Shown: positions 1 through 5,548 of the stretch, in pieces | How positions within the stretch are numbered: the first letter of the stretch is position 1 | How the letters are laid out: each line of letters opens with the position of its first letter | NCBI GenBank assembly: GCA_016933355.1 | Contig: JAFGBC010000017.1 | Span: 1 to 7,418, forward strand | Source of the DNA: Candidatus Aminicenantota bacterium | GTDB taxonomy: Bacteria > Acidobacteriota > Aminicenantia > Aminicenantales > JAFGBC01 | DNA length: 7,418 bases | Direction: 5' to 3' | Made by a program: the position numbers and the translations under genes | The notes under the pieces: generated by a model | Seen by the model: only the letters and a program-made list of their open reading frames with translations | Databases searched by the model: none | Told to the model about the DNA's origin: nothing

Positions 1-402
1 CTCGAGATCCGGGCCGTCGCCGAGCCGTTTATCCGGCGCCGGGTCCTGCGCCACCTCGAGAAAGAGCGGATCATCGTCTTTTCGGCCGGGATCGGCAGCC
101 CCTATTTCACGACGGATACGGCCGCCGCCCTGCGCGCCCTCGAAATCAAGGCCGAGATCATCTTCAAGGCGACCCAGGTCGACGGCGTCTACACGGCCGA
201 TCCCAAGCTCGACCGAACGGCCCGCCGCTTCCGGACGATCCGCTATCTGGACGTCATCAACAAGGACCTCAAGGTCATGGATTCGACGGCCATCTCGCTC
301 TGCAAGGATAACGGGATTCCCATCCTCGTCTTCAACATTCACGTCCCGGGGAATCTCCGCAAAGCGGCCCTGGGTCAGCCGATCGGGACCCGGGTTTACT
401 GA
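1..402 (+). CDS. pyrH: UMP kinase, C-terminal part (left-truncated)
   Basis: Uridylate kinase of the amino-acid-kinase fold phosphorylates UMP to UDP with ATP in the cytoplasm, feeding pyrimidine nucleotide synthesis. Frame 1 is open from the window edge to TGA at 400-402 and gives 133 residues; the family is about 240, so the N-terminal ATP/UMP-binding part lies to the left. Recognisable stretches are VAEPFIRRR (residues 7-15 of the fragment), SAGIGSPYFTTDTAAALRA (28-46), FKATQVDGVYTADP (55-68) and KVMDSTA (91-97). Position and order fit the conserved tsf-pyrH-frr arrangement, and frr starts 12 nt downstream, so the two are probably cotranscribed. One oddity is that the usual GTGNPFF loop reads GIGSPYF, changing two residues that in the E. 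coli enzyme take part in UMP binding and subunit communication. The identification is secure. Confidence 0.95.
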   Translation, partial: LEIRAVAEPFIRRRVLRHLEKERIIVFSAGIGSPYFTTDTAAALRALEIKAEIIFKATQVDGVYTADPKLDRTARRFRTIRYLDVINKDLKVMDSTAISLCKDNGIPILVFNIHVPGNLRKAALGQPIGTRVY

Positions 403-410
403 GGGGGAGG
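403..410 (+). promoter_or_regulatory. frr ribosome binding site
   Basis: The purine block GGGGGAGG directly follows the pyrH stop codon. Its GGAGG (406-410) is only 4 nt from the frr ATG, while a GAGG at 401-404 overlapping the pyrH stop gives 10 nt. This is a clear leadered, operon-internal start, unlike the promoter-proximal genes further right. Confidence 0.7.
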
Positions 411-414
411 ACGC

Positions 415-972
415 ATGGTCAAGGACATTCTGGCGAGCGCCGACAAGAGGCTCAAGGTCTCCCTGGAGCATTTCCGGAAGGAGCTGAGCAAGCTCCGGAC
501 GGGCCGGGCCAACCTCAGCATTTTCGAGGACATCAAGGTCGACTACTACGGCGCCCCGACGCCGATCAACCAGGTCGCGACCCTGGGCATTCCCGACCCC
601 GCCCTGATCACCGTCCAGCCCTGGGACCCGTCGCTGCTCGAGGCCCTGGACAAGGCCGTCCGGGGAGCGGACCTGGGTTTGAACCCGATCAACGACGGCA
701 AGGTCCTCAAGGTCCCCATCCCGCCCCTGGACCAGGAGCGACGCCAGGAGATCGCCAAGGTCATCCGCAAGATGCTCGAGGAGGAGAAGACGGCCCTTCG
801 CCTCATCCGGCGCGAGAGCCGCGAATCGGTCGAGAAGCTCGAGAAGGACAAGGCCATTACCGAGGACGACAAGTTCCACGGGTTCGACAAGATCCAGGAA
901 GCGATCGACGAGGCGACCAAGAAGATCGAGGAGATGGCCGCCGCCAAGGAGAAGGAGATCCTCGGCCGCTGA
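415..972 (+). CDS. frr: Ribosome recycling factor
   Basis: RRF works with EF-G after termination to split the 70S post-termination complex and release mRNA and tRNA. The 185-residue product is full length for the family. Domain I helices occupy about residues 1-30 and 106-185, and the small beta/alpha domain II about 31-105. Family hallmarks are ELSKLRTGRANLSIFEDI (23-40), VDYYGAPTPINQVA (42-55), PWDPSLLEA (69-77), GLNPINDGKVLKVPIPPL (88-105) and the helix with IRRESRESVEKLEKD (131-145), which carries the conserved basic surface. The C-terminal helix is Lys/Glu-rich and coiled-coil-like. The ATG at 415 follows the pyrH TGA by 12 nt, and a GGAGG at 406-410 lies 4 nt before it, which is rather close. 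The usual followers uppS-cdsA-dxr are absent; a convergent operon comes next. Confidence 0.98.
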   Translation: MVKDILASADKRLKVSLEHFRKELSKLRTGRANLSIFEDIKVDYYGAPTPINQVATLGIPDPALITVQPWDPSLLEALDKAVRGADLGLNPINDGKVLKVPIPPLDQERRQEIAKVIRKMLEEEKTALRLIRRESRESVEKLEKDKAITEDDKFHGFDKIQEAIDEATKKIEEMAAAKEKEILGR

Positions 973-980
973 TCCCGCGC

Positions 981-1006
981 CGGCCGGCCCGTCGGGCGCT
1001 CGGCCG
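981..1006 (+). terminator. GC-rich hairpin after frr, possible terminator
   Basis: CGGCCG (981-986) pairs with the identical palindrome CGGCCG (1001-1006), and GCCC (987-990) pairs with GGGC (994-997). This gives about 10 bp with a 3-nt bulge (998-1000) and a 3-nt loop. It starts 8 nt after the frr stop and is followed by a mildly T-rich stretch ending in GTTT at 1017-1020, not a proper U-tract. It lies between two convergent genes and could act on either transcript, perhaps as an RNA-stabilising or Rho-assisted end. Because GGCC-rich sequence folds easily by chance, confidence is modest. Confidence 0.4.
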
Positions 1007-1021
1007 ACTCCGCTTCGTTTC

Positions 1022-1972
1022 CTAGGGCGCCGGCGTCTGCGCCTTGGGATGGTTCCGGTGATGGAACCAGCCGTCCATCTGGCCGAATTTCGTCCGCAGG
1101 ACGACGCCCCAGCCGATGATGTTCAGGACGAACGTGAACAGGAAGCCCAGGACGGGGATGAACCCGGCCAGGCTGACGGCGACGAGACCGACCGACGCCG
1201 CCCCCAGGACCGAGGCCTTCTTGGTCCGCAGCGCGCCGAGCAGGCTTTCGCCGATGAGGTAGAAGAGGACGACGCGGCCGAAGACCTTGATGATGACCCC
1301 GGCCACGAACAGGGCGAACAGGATCGGGATCCCGATCAGAGCCAGGCTGAGGAGGGCCGCCAGCAGAACGAGGGCCGAGAACACGATGATGCTCAGCAGG
1401 CCCGTCCAGAACACCGGCCAGAAGCGGGCGCGGATCTCATGGGAGGCCGAGATGATTTGGCGGGGGAAGAGGGCGGCCGTGAAAAAGGCCAGCAGGAACC
1501 AGACGAAGACGGCGATGAGCTTGAAGACGAGGAGGAGCGGAATCAGCGAGATGGAGAAGACGCCCTCGGCGAAGCCCCCCTTGAACAGGCGCGCGCCGAC
1601 CTCGCCGAAGTCGAAGTCCACCGTGTCGCCCTCGACGGCGCTGCCGGCCTCCTTGACGAGCTTGCCGCCGATCGAGACGACGTCGCCCTTGATGACGGCC
1701 GTCGGCCTCAGGGTGACGGCCGAGCCGATGCCGACGACGGCCTCTCCGACCTCCCCGGCGACCTCGATCGTGCCGCCGACGGCGATGACGCTGGACTTGA
1801 CCGTCCCTTCGATGACGATATGACCGCCCAGGGTCATGACATTTTCCTGGATTTCGCCGGCTTCGACCCGGATGATCTTCTTCATCGTCATGCTCTGGCC
1901 GGCGGCCGAAGGGAGTCCTCCGGCCAGAGCGGCCAGGATCAGGGCGAGGACGAGGGCGCGCTTGCGTATCAT
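1022..1972 (-). CDS. Exported bactofilin-like repeat protein with C-terminal multi-pass membrane domain
   Basis: No exact function can be named. The 316-residue product begins with a signal peptide (basic MIRKR, hydrophobic core about 6-19, likely cleavage near AAG-QS at 25-26). Residues about 44-118 form four imperfect 16-18-residue repeats with a recurring V-[IMV]-x-[LVI]-G-G/S core (NVMTLGG, SVIAVGG, VVGIGS, VVSIGG), each followed by a short I/V-x-G-x-V strand; this is the right-handed beta-helix pattern of bactofilins and polymer-forming cytoskeletal proteins. Hydrophobic helices follow at about 141-168, 186-222, 223-245 and 254-293, and a polar tail ends at 316. The repeats should therefore lie outside the inner membrane, unlike cytoplasmic bactofilins. 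It is the last gene of the operon. Its ATG overlaps the anti-sigma TGA (ATGA), with GGAGA 6 nt upstream at 1983-1979. It is probably a structural or sensory partner of the sigma/anti-sigma pair. Confidence 0.85.
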   Translation of the reverse strand: MIRKRALVLALILAALAGGLPSAAGQSMTMKKIIRVEAGEIQENVMTLGGHIVIEGTVKSSVIAVGGTIEVAGEVGEAVVGIGSAVTLRPTAVIKGDVVSIGGKLVKEAGSAVEGDTVDFDFGEVGARLFKGGFAEGVFSISLIPLLLVFKLIAVFVWFLLAFFTAALFPRQIISASHEIRARFWPVFWTGLLSIIVFSALVLLAALLSLALIGIPILFALFVAGVIIKVFGRVVLFYLIGESLLGALRTKKASVLGAASVGLVAVSLAGFIPVLGFLFTFVLNIIGWGVVLRTKFGQMDGWFHHRNHPKAQTPAP

Positions 1973-2559
1973 GGGTCTTCTCCGATGTCGTCTTGGACGA
2001 AAAGGCTTCTGCGGAAGGCGAAGAGGAGGCCCGAGGCCAGGGCAATCGTGACGAGGACGGTCCCGGCCAGGATTTCGACCGGGAACGACCCGGACACCCG
2101 GGACAGGCCGCGCAGGCCCGTTCCCGCCAGCTCGGGCAGGATCTTGACGGCGAGCAGCAGGACCTTGAAGAACTTCAGGAAGAGGACGACCAGACCTTGC
2201 AGGGTATGAAGCGAACCCCGACCGAATCCGAGAAGGAGGCCGGCGGCCGACTGACCGCTGGCCAGGATAAGCGTTCCCAGCGAAACCCCCAGTGCCCCGA
2301 GCCCGATGCCCAGGATGGCCAGCCAGCTCCTATGGGGCGCTTCGGCCCGGACGATCCGGTTCATGACGCTCTCGGCGAATCCGGCCGGGAGCTCGAGGTC
2401 GGGCAGGCTCGAGGCGGCCTGGGCCAGGGCCCGGCTTTCCTCGATCCTCTCCCGGCACCGGACGCAGGCCGTCCGATGGGCCTCGACGTCGGCCGCCTCC
2501 TCGGGGCGGAGATCGCCGTCGAGATAGCGGTAGAGCCGATCGGGCGTCAGACAGGTCAT
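1969..2559 (-). CDS. Zinc-finger (zf-HC2) membrane anti-sigma factor
   Basis: It likely binds and silences the ECF sigma factor encoded just upstream until an envelope signal releases it. The N-terminal zf-HC2/ZAS-type domain (about 1-45) shows Cys3, His28, Cys32 and Cys35, i.e. C-x24-H-x3-C-x2-C, plus the typical helix LYRYLDGDL (9-17) and an amphipathic segment to about residue 75. Hydrophobic segments lie at about 79-101, 104-140 and 163-182. The family usually has a single transmembrane helix, so this C-terminal half is richer than usual. The N-terminus should be cytoplasmic. The start ATG overlaps the sigma-factor TGA (ATGA), with a good GGAGG (2571-2567) 7 nt before it, and the stop overlaps the next gene's ATG. 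Both overlaps imply translational coupling and fixed stoichiometry. Family assignment is strong; the partner is inferred from adjacency. Confidence 0.92.
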   Translation of the reverse strand: MTCLTPDRLYRYLDGDLRPEEAADVEAHRTACVRCRERIEESRALAQAASSLPDLELPAGFAESVMNRIVRAEAPHRSWLAILGIGLGALGVSLGTLILASGQSAAGLLLGFGRGSLHTLQGLVVLFLKFFKVLLLAVKILPELAGTGLRGLSRVSGSFPVEILAGTVLVTIALASGLLFAFRRSLFVQDDIGEDP

Positions 2560-3119
2560 ATCTCGTCCTCCAGACGACTCCGGATCAGCTCTTTGGCCTG
2601 AAAGACCTTGTTCTTGACCGTCCCGACGGGCAGGCCCTTGATCTCGGCCATCTCCTCATAGCTCAGGCCGTTGATGTGCCTCCAGACGAAGAGCTCTCGC
2701 AGGGCGGCCGGCAGCCGGGCGAGGGCCCGGTCGACCTTGCGCCGAAGCTCGGTCAGCTCGTAGCTTCGTCCGACCGAGGGGGCGTGATCGGGAACCTGGA
2801 GGCAATAGCTGTCCCCGTCCTCTTCGAAGGGCTGGTCGAGGGACATCGTCGGGATTTTTTTCTTCCGCCAGAAATCGATGACCAGGTTCGAGGCGATCTT
2901 GAACAGCCAGGTGCTGAGCTTGAACTGGGGCCGGTAGGAGGGCAGACAGGCATAGGCCCTCAGGAAGACATCCTGGGTGAAGTCGAGGGCGAGCTCGCGC
3001 TCCCCAACCATGCGCCCGATGTAGTTGAACAGGGGCTGCTGATACTTCCGGATGATCATTTCAAAGGCCGTCCGGTTGCCCTTGAGCGTCGCGGCGACAA
3101 GCTCCTGGTCGTCATGCAT
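2556..3119 (-). CDS. ECF-family RNA polymerase sigma factor (RpoE-like)
   Basis: It directs RNA polymerase to a regulon, probably for envelope stress, and is held by the adjacent anti-sigma. From the ATG it is 187 residues. Counting from a GTG three codons earlier (3128), region 2 spans about 18-90, with FEMIIRKYQQPLFNYIGRMV, DFTQDVFLRAY (core-binding helix, 49-59) and STWLFKIASNLVIDFWRKKK (-10 recognition, 72-91). Region 4 spans about 133-185, with LRELFVWRHINGLSYEEMAE and the helix-turn-helix GLPVGTVKNKVFQAKELIRS. There is no region 3, as expected for ECF factors. Two starts are plausible: GTG 3128 with GAGG 7 nt upstream, in a TGAGGA that contains the lolA stop codon, or ATG 3119 with GGAG 8 nt upstream. 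I chose ATG because the spacing is equally good and the N-terminus MHDDQELV is typical. No operon-internal promoter is evident. An A7 run encodes K89-K91. Confidence 0.94.
   Translation of the reverse strand: MHDDQELVAATLKGNRTAFEMIIRKYQQPLFNYIGRMVGERELALDFTQDVFLRAYACLPSYRPQFKLSTWLFKIASNLVIDFWRKKKIPTMSLDQPFEEDGDSYCLQVPDHAPSVGRSYELTELRRKVDRALARLPAALRELFVWRHINGLSYEEMAEIKGLPVGTVKNKVFQAKELIRSRLEDEI
2567..2571 (-). promoter_or_regulatory. Anti-sigma ribosome binding site inside the sigma gene
   Basis: GGAGG on the minus strand lies 7 nt before the anti-sigma ATG (2559-2557) and within the last codons of the sigma factor. With the ATGA overlap it supports coupled translation of the pair. Confidence 0.75.
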
Positions 3120-3137
3120 AGAGGACACTCCCGGTCC

Positions 3138-3848
3138 TCACTGAGGTATACGGACCTCAGCGGAATCGGTTTGACGGTCCGGGGGGACGAGTCCGTCCTG
3201 ACGGATGATTTCGCAGTCGTCGGGGACCTTGAGCTCGAAGAGGCCCGGGTCGAGCCGCCGGTCGGTCTTCCAGCCTTCGAAGGCGAACTCCGAGGCGTTT
3301 CCGGCCCAGTCCTTGAAGAGGGCCCGCCGGATGAGCCAATCCTTCCCGTCGACCTCGAGCAGGATCTCCCGGGCGTCGTCCGCCTCTCCCCCGGCTTTCG
3401 GCTTGAGCCTGAGGGTCCAAGAGCCCGCCGACCGAGCGGCCTCGGCCGAGTCCAGCTCCAGGTCGTAATCGTCCCTGAGGCTCCTGGCGCCGGCCAGGAT
3501 CAGGAGGAAGGCGGCCTCAGGCTCGTCTCCGGACAGGATTTGGACGAGCATCTGGTTGTCTTCCGGGAAATAGGAGGAGAAAACCCCATCCCTGTACAGA
3601 TAGTCCTTCGGCTCGGGGTCCTCGTAGCGCCAGCGCATCCGGTCGGGCTTCTGGAAATAGAACCGGCCCGTCTCGCGGATGGGGACCGCCGGCGGCTGTC
3701 CGGCATAGACCTGGCGGAAGCGGGCCTCGAGCGACTGGAGCGCGCGGAGACGACCCTCCAGCCGGAGGGCGACCTCGTCGGCCGTCGGGACGGTCGACGG
3801 CGCCGCGAGGAGGCCGATAAGCGCCGCAACGAAGACCGCCGGTTTCAT
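3138..3848 (-). CDS. lolA: Outer-membrane lipoprotein carrier LolA family protein
   Basis: LolA takes lipoproteins from the LolCDE transporter and carries them across the periplasm to the outer membrane. The 236-residue precursor has a short signal peptide (MKPAVFVAALIGLLAAP; likely cleavage near TA-D at 23-24). The beta-half-barrel signature is clear: RFRQVYAG (43-50), ETGRFYFQKPDRMRWRYEDP (59-78), LYRDGVFSSYFPEDNQM (84-100) and later strands SWTLRLKP (143-150) and ILLEVDGKDWLIRRALFKD (162-180). A C-terminal tail of about 25 polar residues follows FELKVPDDCEII. Length is usual or slightly long for the family (about 200-240). It is the first gene of the minus operon; the sigma factor starts 9-18 nt after its TGA. 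The ATG at 3848 is fixed by an in-frame TAA at 3860-3858. No Shine-Dalgarno is present, and a TATAAT box ends 8 nt before the ATG, suggesting a leaderless mRNA. Confidence 0.92.
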   Translation of the reverse strand: MKPAVFVAALIGLLAAPSTVPTADEVALRLEGRLRALQSLEARFRQVYAGQPPAVPIRETGRFYFQKPDRMRWRYEDPEPKDYLYRDGVFSSYFPEDNQMLVQILSGDEPEAAFLLILAGARSLRDDYDLELDSAEAARSAGSWTLRLKPKAGGEADDAREILLEVDGKDWLIRRALFKDWAGNASEFAFEGWKTDRRLDPGLFELKVPDDCEIIRQDGLVPPDRQTDSAEVRIPQ

Positions 3849-3856
3849 GTCGAAAA

Positions 3857-3865
3857 ATTATAGCA
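3857..3865 (-). promoter_or_regulatory. Extended -10 promoter of the lolA-sigma operon
   Basis: Reading the minus strand from 3865 to 3857 gives TGCTATAAT, a perfect extended -10 (TGnTATAAT). No good -35 is seen: the hexamer at 17 bp spacing (3885-3880) reads TGTTCG. The extended -10 would compensate. The predicted start of transcription, about 7 nt downstream, falls within 1-3 nt of the lolA ATG. The T5 run between box and ATG contains no Shine-Dalgarno. It is probably a housekeeping-sigma promoter. I find no GGAAC-type ECF -35 element that would show autoregulation. Confidence 0.7.
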
Positions 3866-3948
3866 CACTCCCGGCGCCGCGAACATCGCGGGTATCCGCC
3901 GTCGGGCGGCCGCCGTCCAGGCGAAGGCGGGCGGGTTGCGGCGGACTT

Positions 3949-3972
3949 CGGCCCTGCGCGGCCGGAGGGCCG
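3949..3972. repeat. Inverted repeat in the divergent lolA/symporter promoter region
   Basis: CGGCCCT (3949-3955) and AGGGCCG (3966-3972) are perfect 7-nt arms around a 10-nt GC-rich centre. The right arm ends 5 nt before the putative -35 of the symporter. The placement would suit a regulator site, but the GC-rich 165-nt intergenic region (3849-4013) makes chance palindromes common. Apart from this repeat and the two divergent promoters, I see nothing else there. Confidence 0.3.
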
Positions 3973-3977
3973 GGACA

Positions 3978-4006
3978 TTGCGCGCCGCGTCCGGTTTTGG
4001 TATAAA
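3978..4006 (+). promoter_or_regulatory. Promoter of the sodium:solute symporter gene
   Basis: TTGCGC at 3978-3983 and TATAAA at 4001-4006 are separated by exactly 17 nt. A TG at 3998-3999 makes the -10 an extended one (TGGTATAAA). The box ends 7 nt before the ATG at 4014, so transcription should begin at or next to the start codon. It diverges from the lolA promoter. Confidence 0.65.
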
Positions 4007-4013
4007 GCGGGCT

Positions 4014-5432
4014 ATGTCGGTCGCCGCGCTTCCCGTATTCATCGCCTTCCTCGCGATTCTGCTGGCCGTCAACCTGGCGGTCCGGCGGCGGGCGGGCACG
4101 GCCCGCGACTTCTTCTTCGCCCCGGGCGGCCTCGGCGCTCCCCTGGTCGCGCTCTCGCTCTCGGCGGCTTGGTTCGGGGCGACCTCTATCCTGGTGTCCA
4201 TGGACGAAGCCTGCCGGCGGGGCGTCGGCGCGTTCTGGATCATCGGAATGCCCGCCGTCCTGACGCTCCTAGCCATGCTCCCTCTGGCCGGTCGGGCCGC
4301 CCGCCTTACGTCAATGACGCTCCCCGAGATGGCCGAGTCCCGCTACGGGCCGACCGTCCGGCGCCTCGTCGCTTTCCTTATCTATTGGTACATGGTCGTC
4401 TTCGCCGCCTCTCAGCTCGTCGCCTTGGGTCGTTTCCTGCAGGCCTTCCTCGACGCGCCCTACCTCCTGTGTCTGGGAGCCGCAGCCCTGACGGTCCTCG
4501 CCTACGCCGTCCTGGGCGGATTCTTTTCGGTCGTCCTTGCCGAAAGCCTTCAGTTCGCCGTCCTGCTGGCCGGGATGTCCGGCCTGGCCGTGTTCCTTCT
4601 GGGCCGGACGGGATTCGCCGCGGTCGCGGACGAGGCCGGCCGGCTGAACATCGCCGGCTATTTCGACTTCTTGGCCGACGGCCGGCGGAGCGTCCTGACC
4701 TGTCTTTCGTTTCTCCTGGCCTGGATCGTCTCTCCGGTGGCCTGGCAGAGAATTCGCTCGGCCCGCTCGGCCCGCGCGGCGCGGCGGGGCATCCTGGCCT
4801 CCGTGCCGATCTTCCTGATCCTCTATGGGCTCGTCGTCGCCGCCGGAATGCTGTCCCTGCCGCTTACGGGCGCCCCGTCGGGGGAGACGCCGCTTGTCTC
4901 GGAGCTGATCGCGTCCCGAACGGGCCCTTACTTGGGTGCGCTCCTCTTTGCGGCCGTCCTGGCGGCCGTCATTTCGACCCTGGATGCGGGCGTCAATACG
5001 GGCGCGTTGACGATGGTCCGCGACCTCGTCCCAGCGGCGGCCGGCGGCGGGCGGAGCGGAGTGGCCCGGAGCCGGCTGGCCACGGCTTTGACCATGGCGC
5101 TGGCCTTCTTGGCGGCCTCGAGGTTCACGAGTATCCTGGGCACTCTCGGCCTCGCTTCGGAGATCATGGCCGAAGGCCTGTTCCTGCCGGGCGCGGCCAT
5201 GTTCGTCTTGAAGCGGAAGCTTCCGACGGCGGGCCTGCTGAGCCTATCGCTGGGAGGGGGATTCGCCCTGGCCGGTTTCTTGTCCCGGGCCGGCGGGCTT
5301 CCGCTCGCGCTCCCCGAATGGCCCTTCAGCCTGCCGGCGGGGCTCGGCTTGAGCGCGGCCGGGTTCGGCCTCGGCGCCGCCTGGGATCTCGGCGGCCGGG
5401 CTTTCGTCCTTCGCCGGAAGGATGCGGGGTAG
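4014..5432 (+). CDS. Sodium:solute symporter family (SSS) permease
   Basis: A Na+-coupled secondary transporter of the inner membrane (SSS family, LeuT-like fold); the substrate cannot be told from sequence. The 472 residues contain about 12-13 hydrophobic helices (for example 3-23, 41-62, 72-92, 117-140, 149-170, 176-197, 227-247, 261-283, 306-330, 355-376, 381-399, 405-425, 438-458). The Na2-site region is clear: AAWFGATSIL in the first core helix (51-60) and AAVISTLDAGVNTGALTMVR (317-336), where Ser321-Thr322 match the Na+-ligating Ser pair of vSGLT-type proteins and Asp324 is the usual acidic residue. Also visible are FFFAPGGLG (33-41) and LPEMAESRYG (103-112). The ATG at 4014 is preferred. 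The frame is open to a TTG at 3936, but that adds only an Arg/Ala/Gly-rich tail and would place the promoter inside the gene. There is no Shine-Dalgarno. Confidence 0.93.
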   Translation: MSVAALPVFIAFLAILLAVNLAVRRRAGTARDFFFAPGGLGAPLVALSLSAAWFGATSILVSMDEACRRGVGAFWIIGMPAVLTLLAMLPLAGRAARLTSMTLPEMAESRYGPTVRRLVAFLIYWYMVVFAASQLVALGRFLQAFLDAPYLLCLGAAALTVLAYAVLGGFFSVVLAESLQFAVLLAGMSGLAVFLLGRTGFAAVADEAGRLNIAGYFDFLADGRRSVLTCLSFLLAWIVSPVAWQRIRSARSARAARRGILASVPIFLILYGLVVAAGMLSLPLTGAPSGETPLVSELIASRTGPYLGALLFAAVLAAVISTLDAGVNTGALTMVRDLVPAAAGGGRSGVARSRLATALTMALAFLAASRFTSILGTLGLASEIMAEGLFLPGAAMFVLKRKLPTAGLLSLSLGGGFALAGFLSRAGGLPLALPEWPFSLPAGLGLSAAGFGLGAAWDLGGRAFVLRRKDAG

Positions 5433-5548
5433 GGTAGTTCAAACGACGAGAAAGCTCGGACCGGGCCATTCGAGGGCACGCTCGCCTTTCCCCTCGTTCA
5501 TACAAGTTGCCTTCCCAAGACGGTTTTTTTACCCTAAGATAGAGGGCG
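5433..5548. other. Intergenic region between symporter and acyltransferase
   Basis: This 116-nt gap is less GC-rich than the genes. It contains a weak inverted repeat, CGAGGG (5471-5476) with CCCTCG (5491-5496) around a 14-nt loop, and no U-tract directly after it, so it is a poor terminator candidate. A T7 run (5524-5530) lies near the right end but lacks a convincing stem before it. The putative promoter of the next gene occupies the last 15-40 nt. Confidence 0.3.
5535..5540 (+). promoter_or_regulatory. Putative -10 box of the DUF374 acyltransferase gene
   Basis: TAAGAT (5535-5540; 4 of 6 matches to TATAAT, including the key TA and AT) ends 8 nt before the ATG at 5549, the same geometry as lolA and the symporter. 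A TTGCCT lies at 5507-5512 but is 22 nt away from this box. It is exactly 17 nt from an alternative, poorer TACCCT at 5530-5535. A GAGGG at 5542-5546 is only 2 nt from the ATG, too close for normal Shine-Dalgarno use. Confidence 0.4.

Noticed and set aside
1049..2209. Long plus-strand open frame (386 codons) opposite the bactofilin-like and anti-sigma genes
   Set aside because: Its translation is a low-complexity Asp/Glu/Gly/Gln/Arg mix with no fold or motif, and the minus-strand genes in the same place have clear domains, overlaps and ribosome binding sites. It is a GC-rich antisense shadow.
2676..3863. Long plus-strand open frame (395 codons) opposite the sigma factor and lolA
   Set aside because: It covers two well-supported genes on the other strand, has no recognisable domain and has no sensible start region.
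3863..3950. ECF-sigma autoregulatory promoter upstream of lolA
   Set aside because: No GGAAC-like -35 with a suitable -10 was found on the minus strand; the TATAAT box points to the housekeeping sigma factor instead.
3936..4013. N-terminal extension of the symporter from a TTG at 3936
   Set aside because: The added 26 residues are Arg-rich and unlike the family, no Shine-Dalgarno precedes the TTG, and the promoter would fall inside the coding region.
4169..5437. Long open frame (422 codons) in another frame inside the symporter gene
   Set aside because: It is Arg/Pro/Gly-rich with no membrane helices; the overlapping symporter frame has the full family pattern.
5471..5530. Rho-independent terminator after the symporter
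   Set aside because: The T7 run at 5524-5530 has no stable stem right before it, and the 6-bp inverted repeat at 5471-5496 has a long loop and no U-tract.
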